A stretch of 64,000 nucleotides of DNA from Earliella scabrosa (taxonomy: Eukaryota; Basidiomycota; Agaricomycetes; Polyporales; Polyporaceae): contig JABYQQ010000002.1 of the NCBI GenBank assembly GCA_022605405.1, positions 124,001 through 188,000 on the forward strand. The letters run 5' to 3'. Positions 1 to 12,402 of the stretch are shown here, one piece after another (positions within the stretch are counted from its first letter, which is position 1; every line of letters starts with the position of its first letter). Position numbers and translations under genes: made by a program. The notes beneath the pieces are model-generated. The model saw only the letters and a program-made list of their open reading frames with translations, searched no databases and was not told the DNA's origin.

Positions 1-473
1 CGTATGAGGGATGCGAGGACGCGGAACGGAACCGGTTGAGGCTCGTCGTTCTCGTAGTAGTAGCTGCAAACCAGAACCGAGTTACTATGAGACTATCACT
101 GGAAATGCTGCACACCTCACTTCTTGCCACAGCATACCACAAGCAGAAGATGCGCGAGGTCTTCTGGATCGTCCCATACACGGACATAGGGCAGCCCGTG
201 CAATGTGTCGGTATTGTCGGGTGCCGGTGGAAGGGAAAAGAGATTGCGAAAGACCTCCGAGACGCGGACGAGGCCACTCTTGTGGACACAAAATGCGACG
301 TGGTCGGAGACAACGTAGACATTCCCGTCGGGGACTGTGACTTCCTCATGGAACACTATGCTGTCCTTCCAGACATCGGGATGGGCAACAGGGCCGCTGG
401 CCTGGGCCTGCAAGCCTGTCACCAACTCGGAGGAGTCTGCTCTTCTCCGCTTTTCTGGTTGCGTTTCAGGCAT
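1..473 (-). CDS. BTB/POZ-domain protein, 5' part only (runs off left edge)
   Basis: Two exons are visible on the minus strand: 473-121, then an intron with a GTGAGG donor and a TTGCAG acceptor, then 63-1 continuing beyond the window. The protein starts MPETQPEKRRRADS, a basic N-terminal tail, followed by a BTB/POZ-like fold: a VPDGNVYVVSD strand pair, AFCVHKSGLVRVSEVFRNLF, and LLLVVCCGKN running across the splice into YYYENDEPQPVPF and a VLASLI helix. This pattern matches the BTB family that is strongly expanded in Agaricomycetes. BTB domains generally mediate dimerisation or cullin-3 adaptor binding, but the specific role here is unknown. Translation could start further upstream at 620 in the same frame; I prefer 473 because the short copy at 35.9 kb begins at the equivalent Met. 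Confidence 0.75.
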
Positions 474-648
474 AGATGAAATCAACAGTAATATGGCGGT
501 TACTGGAAGACGTTGTGAGGTGTAAGGGAAGTAGGGCCGTGGATGGTGGACGTGAGTCGTGATCCGCAGTCGGGACTCGGACTGAGTCGGACAGCGTCCG
601 CTAGCGCTGTCGCCGGGCATATTGCACGGCGCTTAGCATCAGTGCGCG

Positions 649-656
649 TGACGTCA
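649..656. promoter_or_regulatory. CRE/ATF-type palindrome upstream of the BTB gene
   Basis: A perfect TGACGTCA palindrome followed by CGCG lies about 176 bp upstream of the BTB start. The same TGACGTCACGCG word precedes the BTB fragment at 35.9 kb. CREB/ATF-family bZIP factors bind TGACGTCA in fungi; its use here is inferred from position only. Confidence 0.35.
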
Positions 657-890
657 CGCGTCTACCGTCACGTTTACCCTGGCGGGCGCCGGGAATTGCT
701 CGGAGGAACTCCTCCTTTGCCACGCATTAGAAGAATGACATTCAATGTCGGACGTAAGGATGCTACGACTTTGCTTTCCGATCGGAATGGGCTCCACTGG
801 ACTTAGAACTGAGAATTCCAAGATCAAACACGATAATCATGATACTTAGTACAACACGGATATAGGAAGCCTGAATATGTGACCATCATC

Positions 891-3800
891 TCACTTCCGT
901 CGCCAGCTGAACAAGCTCCCGGTGCCCGGAGTCACTTTCCGCTTCTTCGAGCTGCTTGCCTGCGGCCGGTCGAGAAGTTCCATCGTGGCGGATCTGTCTA
1001 GAGTCCCGCCGAGCGTGTCGTCGGTACTGTCCAGAGTGCCTTGAACAGTGGCCCGTTTCGGAGAGCGCATAGCTGGCTTACGGCTCAGGTGGTCGACCTT
1101 GGACTCCGTAGCAGGCCACAGCTGTTGCCACGATTGAAGCGTGGTCGCGGCCCAAAATAGTTTCTGCACCGAGGCGTGTGTGTCCAGATATTTCGCCCGC
1201 TGCTTCGTTTCCTCGGATGGTTCCTGAATCGTGGCATCTCCCGTTCCGGTCTGCTCATAATCCATGTTGTCGAGCGCAACCGGTGGAGCAATGGACGTTG
1301 TCGGGACGACGATCGCCGCTTGTTGCGTCGTTGAACTAGCAGCTGTGGGGTTGACAGTTTTGGTGGAGTTGCTCTTCGTGGCCTCGAAAGTGCGTAGCTC
1401 GTAGCGTGCCGCGAAGTACGTCATAAGTCGCCCGAAGATCTCGTTGAGCGCCTTGCACTCGAAGACAATGCGTTTGCCCGAGTAAGTAAGAGCTCCGGAC
1501 TGGATCAGCGTGGATTTGAAGAGACCGGAGCAAAGAACGCCGTCGATAGTGCGAGAAGCGACGAAGTAACTCCATATGAAGTCCTGGACAGCAGATGATT
1601 TGTCGTGGGGCAGGTACCGGATGGCGTTGTAGAGCATGACGTTGAAGAACGACTCGAACTCGTCCGCGTTGGTGATGACGTGCATGTCATCGTCCAGCGA
1701 AGCGACCGACATGTGGCTCCAGGTTCCCTGATTGTCCGGTTCAGCAAGCTAAGAGATAGCCTTAGATAACAAACATCCTCACCGTCCGTTCTGGCTCCCG
1801 AGCTACATCGCCCCCTTTAGCATCAGGCGTAGGCTTGGAAAGCTCCCAATCAATGAGGATGCCTTGCCATACAACCCAGAACTTGCCGGGTGAATTAGGG
1901 TTCTGAGCGACGACAGGTAGGATGAGGAGGTTCCCGCTGCTAATGTCGCGGTGAATGACTTTGCATTTCTCGACCGCATAGGCGCCGTGTGCTACAGCAA
2001 CGGATTGTCAGCATAGATACGCGCGAGGGAGAGCGAACCACGTACCATCAATACAGTCGCGCACGATCCTGACAAGTTGCCTGCTCGTCTCGAACTCCTT
2101 CAGCGGGAGGCATATCTCCTTCACGCATATTCGGTAGTGGGCGTAATGACGGAGACGAGGGTTCAACTCATCATCGCGCATCTCCAAGTCATCGACCTTG
2201 CGCTTCTTGCGCTTCTCCTTCTTGTCGTCAGTGTTACGGGCATCGGCCTTCCGTTGAGCGTTTGTTCGTCCACGTCCCCGTGGCACACGAGCGTTGGCAC
2301 ATTGACAACGCTGGCAGCGTTCAGTCGCAACAGAGTCTCGCCTTCGGCCTCCATGGTCTTGTAGTATGGTCGCCAGGCGTCCTTCAAAAAGACAAAGGAA
2401 TTGGAGTTCACGTGCCACGCAACGTAGCCTCGTGTGCCGCGTCCGACCAGACCCGTGCTCTCAAAGATTGGTTTGCCGACGAGGAAGATCTGATCGCGGA
2501 GGACGAGTCGGTACCGGGGCCAATTCTTCAAAGATTTGGAGAAGTAGTCGAGGACATGGCCAAGAAGAAAAGAACCTTCCTTCGGTCGTTGGAAGACTGT
2601 TGAAGTGTTGCCGGTGTCCTTCGAGGAAGAAGCACGAGTCTCAGTTTCACCCTTCTCGACGTCGACTGACTCGCAAGGACCGCTCCTGGACAAGCTGATC
2701 GACTCAATCGGGATATTGTCAGGAAGTGGCGTGCTCTCCTTGTGGAAAACGATCACCGGTAGAGGCTGCTTGTCATCAGGACGGCCAAACTTGGCGACCG
2801 TGTCCATGAGACGGTAAAGGGGAGCGCCTTTCTGGACCAGAGTGGCGGTGGGATCTATCCCCTGGCTCTCCGCATCGAGGATCACAAACCCGAGGAGAAA
2901 GTCGATGAGAGTTCGCGGATCGTCAAGATAGTCGATCTTCTCCGACACGAACACGGCAGACCTGTCCCAGCGAAGGAAGCGGAACCCGCCGCCGATGACA
3001 AAGAGCTGGAAGACGGCGGTCCGATGCTGGTAACGGAAGACGCAGTTGACGTATCCAGCGCACTGTCCAAACACCTTGAACCGCGTATCCGCAGCGGATT
3101 GAGTGTCGTGGTTGAGGCGGTCGTCGAAGGGATCGTTATTGGTTCCGTCCAACTTGAACTCGGTTGGCAGCCGCTGATGGGACCAGTTTGGACGATTTTT
3201 CTCGACCGGGACGTCCTTGGAGAAGATGGCTGCATCAGCCTTGTTTCCCTCCGGATCGTTCGTGTCGGCATGATCGGGGGAGAGGCGCATGATGTAGCGA
3301 GGAATAATTGCTACATTCTTCAGTCTGGACTGGGGACGTTCAGGGTCGTACGGAGCAGGCGCAGGAGCCTCAGAAGTGGAGGCGGCAGCGGCGACATCTG
3401 CTGCAGGCGTGATGGTTGGGGCACCGGAGGTAGAGGGACCTGCTGTCGTCTGGGCAGCTGATGACGTAGCCTTCGTAGCTCGAGCGATACGTGAAGCAGT
3501 CTGGCGTAGCCTCCCGACGTGCACGGGTTGCTTGGATGCTGACTGCTTGATGGATGCCGGATCTACTGCTTGGCCCGCGACGAAGTCCAAGACGTCCCTG
3601 TTGATCACGGCCGCCTGACGTATGGGTTAGTCTTGGGCAAATTTTTATTGACAGATACGCACAAACTCTTCAGCCAACACGTCTTCGCCCTTCCGCTTTT
3701 CACGCTTGGCCCGTTGGGGATAGGTCTTCATCATCGTTTTGAATGCGGCAGCGACTTGCGCGACTTGCTTCTGCGGCATGAGGTGGGAAGGAGGCTTCGG

Positions 3801-3992
3801 CAACAGCTTCTCTTGGAAATCCAACGCTTTCAACCATACGGCCTTACCACGGAACTCTTGACCCATTTCCAGTCGTTGGATGTCGACGGTTTTGAGCTCA
3901 GGTTCTTCAAGGGGAGCAGGGTCCTGATTCTCGGCCCTTTGGAAAAAGGTGGGACTAGAGCGAGCGTTGGATGTAAATGCCTGAGCCTGCAT
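891..3992 (-). pseudogene. FunK1-1: fungal-specific protein kinase with one frame break
   Basis: Four exons on the minus strand: 3992-3663, 3614-2046, 1991-1783 and 1727-891. The architecture is that of the FunK1 family (Pfam Pkinase_fungal): an N-terminal extension, a glycine loop (GRGTRGY), a beta-3 lysine (FLKDAWR), a catalytic loop HRDISSGN in exon 3, a DWELSK metal-binding segment, then the C-lobe beginning GTWSHMS. Exon 2 does not stay in one frame. The upstream frame covers the N-lobe and ends at 2163, while the segment leading into KEICLPLKEFETS is in another frame, open from 2418. Exon 2 is also one base short of the phase exon 3 needs, so a single indel near 2265-2290 explains it. 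This could be a real inactivating mutation or an assembly error. A TATAAAAG box lies 68 bp upstream of the start. Confidence 0.7.
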
Positions 3993-4059
3993 GGTTAGAA
4001 ACCGAACACGGCGGGAATGAAGGAGTGACGAACAAGAAACGGCGTGAACAAGTCACAGG

Positions 4060-4067
4060 CTTTTATA
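4060..4067 (-). promoter_or_regulatory. TATA box of FunK1-1
   Basis: TATAAAAG on the minus strand, about 68 bp upstream of the FunK1-1 ATG at 3992. FunK1-2, -3 and -5 also have TATA-like words 40-65 bp upstream of their starts. Confidence 0.45.
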
Positions 4068-5083
4068 CTGCCTACGGCCTGGTTGCGGTTACTCGGCAGT
4101 GCTGTGTCCGCATGTCCAACATCAGCATTGTTTCCAGGCGCGAATTGATGGCAGCATACCGTTTCTGGGCAACAATGGCCGACTCGCGATAAGTCTTTCC
4201 GTGTGGTCGTGGTGGTTTCCGGGATGGAGGGAGAACAGGCGCTCGAACACAGCTTTGACACATACTACCGTTTCGGGCCATCCTCGCAGTGTCAATCCAA
4301 ATTCTGGACAACTTAAACCATCGCTTTGAATCGCGGCCATGACCACAGAAGTGTTCACACAAGCCATTCTATGGACAGGCGGTCATTTTGACGCGTCATT
4401 AGAGGAGAACGTGAAGAGTGCGTCGCGAACGTTCCCAACTGGCCACTTCAGGACTCGGAGCTTCCCGACCGTATCAGCGATGGTAGTGACTGGGAACTTC
4501 CTACTACCCAGCGCATTGAACCTCACATGAAGCTTGCGCTGCAAACACGCCGAACAGTATGTGCTATAACAGCCCCCCTTGAAGAGCACACCTGACCTGA
4601 GGCGAGTCTAGGGAACATGGCCGTTCATGTCCGCCCACCGCCTCCGTTGTAGGACCGTCCCTTCCCCCTTCAATAGGTCCGTCCAAATGTCTGCCTAGGG
4701 GAGACAAACCGCCTCCAGACTAACGGAAGTAGGGCGCATCTTCCGGCGGAATCTGGCGGATATGGCGGACGGCTTGGCAGCCAAGCCGCCCAGACAAATC
4801 CCTACAGTCAGTTGGGGAGACCATCTTGAAGTTGGCCCCATAGCCATCATGCGAGCAGGTGCGGGGGGGACAAGAAATCGAATAATCTCTGAGTCGGCCG
4901 CGTTCCCGTCGCCCGAAGCTCTGGCAAGGGAAGACCAGGCTCAAGTTGATAACGCAACTTTGTGGTACGAGCCGAGCACTTACTACGTGGGTGGAAGATC
5001 CACAGAGCAGTAGAAGGAACAGAGAATTCGTAGCATCAAGTTTGAGACCGAGAGAGAATATAACAGAATATCTACTACAGCGC
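4068..5083. other. Intergenic, no gene seen
   Basis: About 1 kb between the FunK1-1 promoter and the end of FunK1-2. Reading frames here are short, lack family motifs and have no plausible splice partners. I see nothing beyond promoter and 3' flank sequence. Confidence 0.5.
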
Positions 5084-8000
5084 TCATGAAGACTGCCCAG
5101 TAACCCCTGGGGTCTCGCCACGATCACGAGCCTTCCCTTTCCCTTTCCCAACCCGCCTCCCCTCGGACCCAGTCTCCGACGCAGTCACAGGTCCTGTATG
5201 AGCCCGCTTCGGAGGGTTGTCCACAACCTGGGTGACACGTCGTGCATGATAACCGTAAAGTCGATCAAAGGAAAGCTTATCATCAGTGGGCCAGACCTTG
5301 TCTGCGTCCTTTTCCGGGTTCGTGATGTAGCTCTCGAAGATGGCAATGACAGCATCATGCGTCTCCAGCGTCGCGGCGCGGTCGCGGTCTTCCTGGGTAG
5401 GGGCCTTGGCTGCTCGTGAGACCTTCTTCTTGATCGATGGGCCGACGGCGTCAGCCGCCTCTCTAGGTCGTGCGACGGTGCTGTTGTCGACGGTGACCTC
5501 AATCGGAGCGGCGGGCTTCTTGCTCGCAACGAGGGTGTCCAAGTCGATGTGATCTGCGGCCTGCTCGGCTCGAGTGTCTGGGATGGCCAAAGCCTCCTTT
5601 TCCTTGCGGGCGGCTTCAGCGGCCTCCCAGCGTAGGATGCGGTAGCGAGACTCAAACAAGGCAAAGAGCTCCTGGAGCAAATCGTTCATGGGATGCTGCT
5701 CATGGCCTCTACGCTGCGTGAAGACGAGGCTGCGATCGTCGTGCGTGAGCTGTCCCTCCTTGATGGCCGTGAGCTTCGCGTGGGGAGCCGACTTCTGACC
5801 ACGATCGTTCACGACGGTGTCGTCGAAGTACGCATTCACAAATGCCGTGATCTCAGCGAAGGTGTGGAAGAGGAACCGGACACCGTTGTAGATCAAGACG
5901 TGCACGAATGATTCCAATTCGTCCGGGAGTTTGACTGGCAGCGTTGGGTCCCTGAGGCATCGGACTGACATGAACTGCCACGTACCCTGACAAAACAGCT
6001 GGCTCAGAATCAAGATACACTAGATGTGAAGAATATAGCAGCGTACCGTGCGTTCTGGCTGGCGAGCTACCTCCAGGTTGATGTCCTTGGCAAGCTCCCA
6101 GTCGCACAACAAGCCTACCCAGTAGACTATCTTTCGCCCATGAACAGTTCGAATTGTCGGGAGGATTAGAATGTTCCCCACGCTCACGTCGCGGTGGATG
6201 ATATCGCATTGCTCGTACGCCGCTTTGTGCGCTGTATGAGAGTGGTACATGTCAGTCGTTGAATGTAGGAGGTACGACGACTGAGCTCACCCTTGAGAGA
6301 GTGGAGCACAATACGTGCCCACATCTTGCCATTAGTGAACGCCGTGGATGGCAGGCAGACTTCCGCCACGACAGTGCGATAATGGGTGAGATGACGGAGA
6401 CCGGTACCCTGAGGAACGTGGTCCTCATTCAACTCCATGGCGGAACGCTTTGTCCCTCGAGGTTCGCCATCCGTTGGGGTCGACTGCGACGTTGTTGCCG
6501 GCACGTCTTTCCCCTCAGGAACCGATGCAGGGATGGGAGCGAGGTCGGTCCGGTAATACGGGGAAGGCCGTGGGGGAGCAGTGTAACCAGTGGTCGTAGC
6601 GGGTCGTCTAGGAAGCGGGGCGATGACGCGCTCCTGCTTGTCGTCCGGTTGAGCAACCTGTACCTCGACCAGCTTCCTGTCCGGTGCATGCGGAGCGTAC
6701 AGCGACGTCTCCGTCTCTTGCTTAGTCCCGTCGACCTGGCAGACGTCCTCGTGGGCGACCAGCGTGGGGACGTGCTCGATGTTCCGCTCGTTGAGCTTCC
6801 GGAGAACGTCGCCCTCCCTCTCGACGTTCGTGTAGAACGGCCGCCAGGCATCCTTGATGAAGACGAACCGCTGCGATAACCAGTCGAGAGCGATGTAGCC
6901 CCGTGTGCCACGGCTAACCATGCCGGTCGCCATGAATACGGGCTTCCCAACAAGGTACTTCCGGCCTTGAATCGTGAGTTGGTAACGGGGCCAGTCACCC
7001 TGGAGGGATTGAGCCCAAAGAGTGCGGACATGTGTCCACACCGAGAGCGGAAGAGGCTGCGCAGTCAACGAGACGTGCTCGCGATGGGGGACGCAAGGGG
7101 CGCAGGGATCGTGATGAAGGAGGTGGTTGTTGAACAAGGGAGAGTCTTTGGCGGTGGGTGTGTCGGCCGGGAACGCGAAGGTCGCGGGGATCTCCTCGCA
7201 ATCATGTAGGGCACGCTCCATAGACGAGAAGTCCCCCTTGTAAGCGGCGAGGAAGGTCATCCGCTGCCAAGCGCACGAGTTTTCGGTCAATCGAACGGCC
7301 GTGTGGTCAAGGCCTTGCTGGCGATCGGTGAGCCTGGAGAAGCCGAAGAGGAATTGGAGGAACAGCCGGGTGCCTGCAACGGTCTTGACGTAGTTGACAG
7401 CAAAGGTGACGATGACGCCAGAGCGATCCCAGCGAAGGAAACGAAACTCATCGCCGTTGATGAACAACTGGAAGAGCCAGACGCGATGCTGGTAAATACA
7501 GACGTGTCGGGCATAAGACATCAGCTGGCCGCGGATGGGTCGACGAGTGAGAACGGAGGTTTCCACGTCGTGGTCTTCGCGGTCGTCGAACGGATCGTTT
7601 TCCGTGCCTCCCCGCTTCAACTCCCAGGGCATTCGTTGCAGCGCCCAATTCTGGACGTCAGGTACGATGAGATCCTTGTCCTGCTCAGCGATCAAGCTCG
7701 CGTCAGTCTTCCACTTCTTCGAATCTCCCGGGTCGGCCTTGTTCTGGGACACGTGGAGAACATAACCAGGGATGAGGCCATATTTCTCGTTCATCTCGAC
7801 CTGGAGAGGATGAGCAGTGATGGATGTACGGGATGGTTACGACATACCAAGATTTCGCAAATAGACGATTCAAGCGGCCTAGTTTTCCCCGTGGCCTTTT
7901 CTTTTTGACCTAGCCTCTCGCGGGTCTTCACATTCCTGAACCGCGCCTGGAAGTCGCTGGTGATGGTCTCGATCCGCTCCAGTGGGAAGACGAGGTCGAA

Positions 8001-8204
8001 GTCGTTGGGGACGGGGATATATTCTTTGAACTGTTCAGGCGACATCAAAATGGTGGTGTAGACGCAGTCTTCCATCATGTCGTCTCGTGCCTCGTCGGCT
8101 TTGCGGAGGTCTTCGAGGCCCTGTCGGGTTGGGTCGTATGTGTTCGGTTTCTCGGGTTTGGCTGGAGAGGTCTGAGCATTGCCGTGGTACTGATGTTCAG
8201 GCAT
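5084..8204 (-). CDS. FunK1-2: intact fungal-specific protein kinase (984 aa)
   Basis: Four exons, 8204-7848, 7800-6291, 6231-6047 and 5986-5084, join in phase to 985 codons including the stop. All introns are GT-AG and 45-60 nt. The domain order is: N-terminal arm with DCVYTTILMSPEQF near residue 45; a FunK1 N-lobe rich in WDRSGVIVTFAVNYV; glycine loop SRGTRGY near residue 415; beta-3 lysine in FIKDAWR near 434; a linker with the marker RHLTHYRTVVAEVCLP; catalytic loop IIHRDVSVGN near 634; LCDWELAKD near 666 in the DFG position; C-lobe GTWQFMS onward; and a Lys/Glu-rich tail. FunK1 kinases are basidiomycete-expanded eukaryotic-type kinases whose substrates are largely unknown. This looks like the parent, or closest intact relative, of FunK1-5, which shares its promoter and upstream spacer. 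Confidence 0.88.
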
Positions 8205-8261
8205 GGTTAGAGATGGTAGGAGATGGTTGCGGACGAACCTGTGGAGGCGCGCGTAGGCGGG

Positions 8262-8269
8262 CTTTTATC
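8262..8269 (-). promoter_or_regulatory. TATA-like element of FunK1-2
   Basis: GATAAAAG on the minus strand, about 58 bp upstream of the FunK1-2 start. It is conserved in the inverted copy at 44460-44467 upstream of FunK1-5. Confidence 0.4.
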
Positions 8270-8344
8270 CAGTACGAGATGGTTAGGGAGGGACACGGGT
8301 CCAGGACCGTGCCACACTGCAACGCCGTGGCCGGCCACGCAAAT

Positions 8345-8970
8345 TAGATAATCCCCGCGGTGCACAAAGCGGCATTGTCAGCTGAAAGCTTACCGAATCA
8401 AGGCCACAATAGTCGCAAGCTGAAAGCTACTGGAAGCCCTTTGTCTGGAATGACGCACAGGTGGTGGTCGCGGACAGACCCTTGGTTGACCTTCCTGTTT
8501 CGGATGAATCCAGATGGGCCGCTTCGGACCGGTTGATCCGGCCTCGCCAGTGTTGAACGTGGGCGTCTAATTCCAACCAACTGGTTACGAAAGTCAAATG
8601 AAAGTCCACGCCGGACTGTGACTGGCGGAAATATTAATGTGTAGTCACCAGCGATCATTAGGATGCTAAGTATGTACCTTGTCTAATTACGACACACGAC
8701 TTGCAAAGGCTGGGCGATGTGTACGCCGCTACGTTTGGCAAGTTTGAACTGAGACAAAGGCCATCGCTACTGAAGTCTGCTCTTACCACAGATAACATCC
8801 TGCACAGATACGATACGAGCGTCGAAATCTAGAGGGAATGTTAACAGATATGTTTCGTCACCGTCCGACGACCATCACGGTCTGAGACTATACGCATGCA
8901 TCCGCGGAAGGGTGAGAGGAAACGACGCTCAGGTTGAAGCCCGCGCCATGTCTGAATCTGAAGCCCCCAA
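8345..8970. repeat. Duplicated spacer upstream of FunK1-2 (inverted partner at 43779-44407)
   Basis: Non-coding spacer between FunK1-2 and the Ser-rich gene. Its reverse complement recurs at 43779-44407 with scattered substitutions and small indels, for example around the shared stretch ending GGGGGCTTCAGATTC. It joins the FunK1 duplication to the Ser-rich gene duplication, and its outer end (about 8957) is also the breakpoint of the 36-38 kb copy. Confidence 0.8.
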
Positions 8971-9338
8971 TCCAATGTGTTACAAGAAACGAGCGTATGT
9001 ATGTACGTACATAAATATGTATAGCGACCACACCTAAACTAAGCAGTCAGCAGCCCAAAGCATCGACCGAGAACCAGCACTAGAACGCAGCAGCAGCAAC
9101 ACGATCAATTTCGCACAACCCAAGACGACAGGTGCGCACGGCAAACGATAAACGCGGAACGACGGCACAGCAGCATATGCATTAGCATGTATCAACGACT
9201 TTGCAGTCGTCGTTAAAATGAGGACGCGGGGACGCGGGGATGCAGGACCGAGTGGCGAGATGGGTAGGTAACCAAGCCGAAAGAATGTGGGAGCCCGGAC
9301 TGTAACATACTTACGTCGGGCAGAGACGATATGACGCC

Positions 9339-11312
9339 TCACGACACGATCGACGTCCGCCCTCCCGTCGAGCTCGGGCCCGTGTAAGAGCTGTTGCGAT
9401 ACAGCATGCCCGTGCCCGTGCGCGGGAGCGGCCTCGGCCGCGGGCCCGTCCCGACCGTGTTCAGCACGCGGCTCGTCGTCGGGGGCGTCGACGGCGCGGA
9501 CACCGTTGTCGCACCATACTGAGCGCCGCCGGGCTTTGGCAAGCCCACGCTTGGGCGGACGAGCCCCGGGGAAGAGGCGGAGGAGGCCAGGCCGGGCGGG
9601 AGCGGGAACTCGGAGAGCGTACTGTTGCTCAGGATGCTGTTCCGCTCCGCCGGGCTGATCGAGGTCGACATGGACCGCACGGGGGCCATCACGGACGTCG
9701 TGACCGAGCGCGGGGGCACGATGCGCGACGAGACGGAGCGAGGGCCGTGGAAGGTGTTCGTTGGGCGGGAGCCGGGGTTGGACAGCGTTCGTGTCCGCGG
9801 TCGGGTTTGGGAAGCTCCGGCGAGCTTGCTGGCCGCCGACACGGGCGGACGGGACTCTGTGGCGGAGGTGGTGCGTGTGACCGAGGGCGTCTGGATGCCC
9901 GCTGTCTGCGGAAGACGTAGTGGACGTGGCACCGCCGCGCGGGAAGGTGTCGTGGTGTGCGCCTGAGAGCTGGTCACCGACTGTGGTGCACTGCTCGAGT
10001 CGCGAGAGCCGGAGGAGACGATCGAGCTCGCAGAGGCATTGGATTGGGTTCGACTCCGTGTTGGTCGACCTGTGTCGATGGACGTAACGCTCTCGGTCTC
10101 GATCGTGCTAAGGCGGGTCAGGGAAGAGCTCGCCGAGGTGGCCGAGGTAGAGCGGGTCAGCGTTCTGGACCCGGATCGTGGTGCGGGAGAGTAGGATGGA
10201 GGCGCGTGGGATAGGTTCCCCACGGAATGGGACTTGGCAAGTTGAGACGGAGCGCGGGAAGTGGTGGAGTACACAGATGGTTGCCTTGCGATATTAGTGG
10301 TGATAAGGCGACGTGTCAGTAGAGAGGGCGCGTCCTCGTCCTCGCTGTGATGGAAGATCATATGTCAAGACAAGCTTGCGTTTGCAATCACCAAGGTTTA
10401 ACTCACCTGTCGCTCCAACCCAAACCGGTGGTGAGACCCATGCCAGCACGGAGAAGAGTCTGATCCTTGTGTCTGTTTCTCCTCCGCTGCGTGTCGCGTG
10501 GGTCTCGATAGATTCCAGATTTGGTCATGGTGCTGGCAGCTGCAAAATAGTCGTCAGGGACGAGAGATCTGGACGCGTGTCAGACGGGGCGTACCTGTCG
10601 AAGCAAGACTGAGCACACTGTTGGCGCGCTTGCCCGGGTCCTCGTCTTCCTCGATGTACAGCGACAGCGTCGCGGATCCGCCGCCAGGCAATAGCTTCGA
10701 CCGCGGGGACAGAAGCCCATCGCGGAACATGAGATGTCTGCACAGAATGAGCACGACGCGCACGAGACAAGCAGGCGGTACGCACGGTAAAGGAGTGTGG
10801 ATATCGATGCTTGAATCGGACTCGCTCCCGTCGTCGTCTGCCGGCTTGTCCTCCTCGCTCTCCGCCTCCTTCTCCAGCAGCGTCCCATAGTCCGAGATCA
10901 CGGACTCGCCGTCGTCCTCCTTGCTCTTCACGCCCTTCCAGCTCGACGGGACAGCCATGGACGAGTTCGATCGCACCCGGGCCATCGGCGAACGGAACGT
11001 CGCGGAAGACTTGCGGCGCGGGCGCGGCGTCCGTGCAATCATCGTGTCTACATCAGGGCTGTCGGGCCGCCGCTCGAGGCGGGCGCGCGGTGGCGGATTC
11101 TTTGTCCGTACCGACTTGCTCTGCGTCGAGGTTGGAACGGGTGGGAGGGCTTTGTCGGATCGAGAAGGAGTTTGCGGTTGCGAGCGGGATAGACCAGAGG
11201 GCGGAGACTTGGGCGTGCTGGGTCGGCGTGGGCGCGGGGCACTGCCAAATACGGCGCTGGCCAACGTCGGGCTCGTTGGCGACAAGATCTCGGCGACATC
11301 AGGGTCAGACAT
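9339..11312 (-). CDS. Ser/Arg/Pro-rich protein, conserved Agaricomycete type, function unknown (602 aa)
   Basis: Exons 11312-10786, 10737-10595, 10539-10407 and 10344-9339 join in phase to 603 codons. The N-terminal third is disordered and basic (MSDPDVAEILSPTSPT, then many SPP/RPRR/PSTP motifs). An acidic patch follows (EEDKPADDDGSESD), then a conserved core spanning exons 2-4: HLMFRDGLLSPRSKLLP, MTKSGIYRDPRDTQRRR and GLTTGLGWSDSEDEDAPS. The C-terminal half is Ser/Thr/Pro/Arg-rich low complexity. I recall the core as shared by uncharacterised Agaricomycete proteins but cannot assign a function. Many SP/TP sites suggest phosphoregulation (inference). Exons 2-4 and the 3' flank are duplicated at 36.3-38.1 kb, and the last roughly 120 coding bases and 3' flank again at 43.0-43.4 kb. 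The start is the Met nearest the conserved exon; a longer in-frame start at 11456 is less natural. Confidence 0.75.
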
Positions 11313-12402
11313 GGCGGGAGAGAGCAGGAGAGCAGACGAGGAGAGCAGAGCAGGAGAGCCGGAGGAGAGCAAGGGGTGCAGACGGCGAGGAAGAAGAAGA
11401 AAAGGAGAGCGTTCGATCGCGCTTGGGCAGCTGCGCGCCTGCACTAGTACTGGCAATTATGGCACCGGCTCGCACAAGCGTATATGAATCTTCGTCCGCG
11501 CGTGGCTCTGGCACGGCCCCTGCCAGAACGAGCACTCTCGGAGCAGCCACGCACAACGCTCCCCGACAAGAGGCGAGACGAGAGGAAGGGAAAGATGGAG
11601 AGATGGAAGGTGCGTGCTCTCGCTGCAGGCTGTCGCCCTCCTTACGCTCATCTTAGGAGCTGGCTGATCACGATCAGGATCACGCGAAGGACAAACTCTC
11701 GTTCGCCCGGACGCTGAGAACGCTAACGTGAAAATGAACGCAGGTGAGCAGGCGGACGCACATCGCTGTAGCTACGACGTCTGATGGACATCATCCTGCG
11801 GACAGATGCTTTCCTGGGCGGCCCAAACGTCGTCTCACGCCGCGACGTCGCCGGCACCATCGGGGTCACTTCATAATACTGCACGCGTAGACGTCCGAGT
11901 CAATGCAGATCGGGCAGTTGGCCACAGGACACTGGTCGGGACGGGACCCATAAAGGACTGATGACGAGCTTCCGTTCTATGTCTGTGAGTGTTCAGTCGA
12001 CACTTAATCGTCTTGCAACATTGATGCTGCCCGTTAAGCCCGTGATGGGTGAGCATCGTCGACACTCACTGTATGTACAGGTAGCACTGCCGGGAGACTG
12101 TGAACAGAGCGGACCTTATTGCATCATGATAATAGAAGGCCATCCGGGATCAATGGTCCCTCGCGGGCAAAGTCTATCACTTCAATTCGGATCCCACTGG
12201 CGATATAACCAGTCCAGGTTCCAGGGGCCTAGCAGCTCCTTGATGTGCATGTCATGTATCCTCGAGTTCGGCAACACAGGGCTTCCGACTCTCTGGCACC
12301 TGTCCACCCTCAGGGGCCCCTGGTGAACTTTTGAACCATCGTGCTCGGATGCTGAATGAAGAAGGATCATCTGGATGCAAATCGTCATTTTCTGTCTACC
12401 AC
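11313..12402. other. Intergenic, promoter region of the Ser-rich gene; no gene seen
   Basis: The proximal 150 bp is purine-rich on the plus strand (GAGAGCAG-type runs), that is, a pyrimidine-rich leader for the minus-strand gene. The rest shows no frame with recognisable motifs. Confidence 0.45.

Noticed and set aside
9625..10214. Plus-strand Arg/Gly-rich frames over the Ser-rich gene
   Set aside because: These are mirror frames of GC-rich Ser/Arg codons of the minus-strand gene and appear again as mirrors in its inverted copy.
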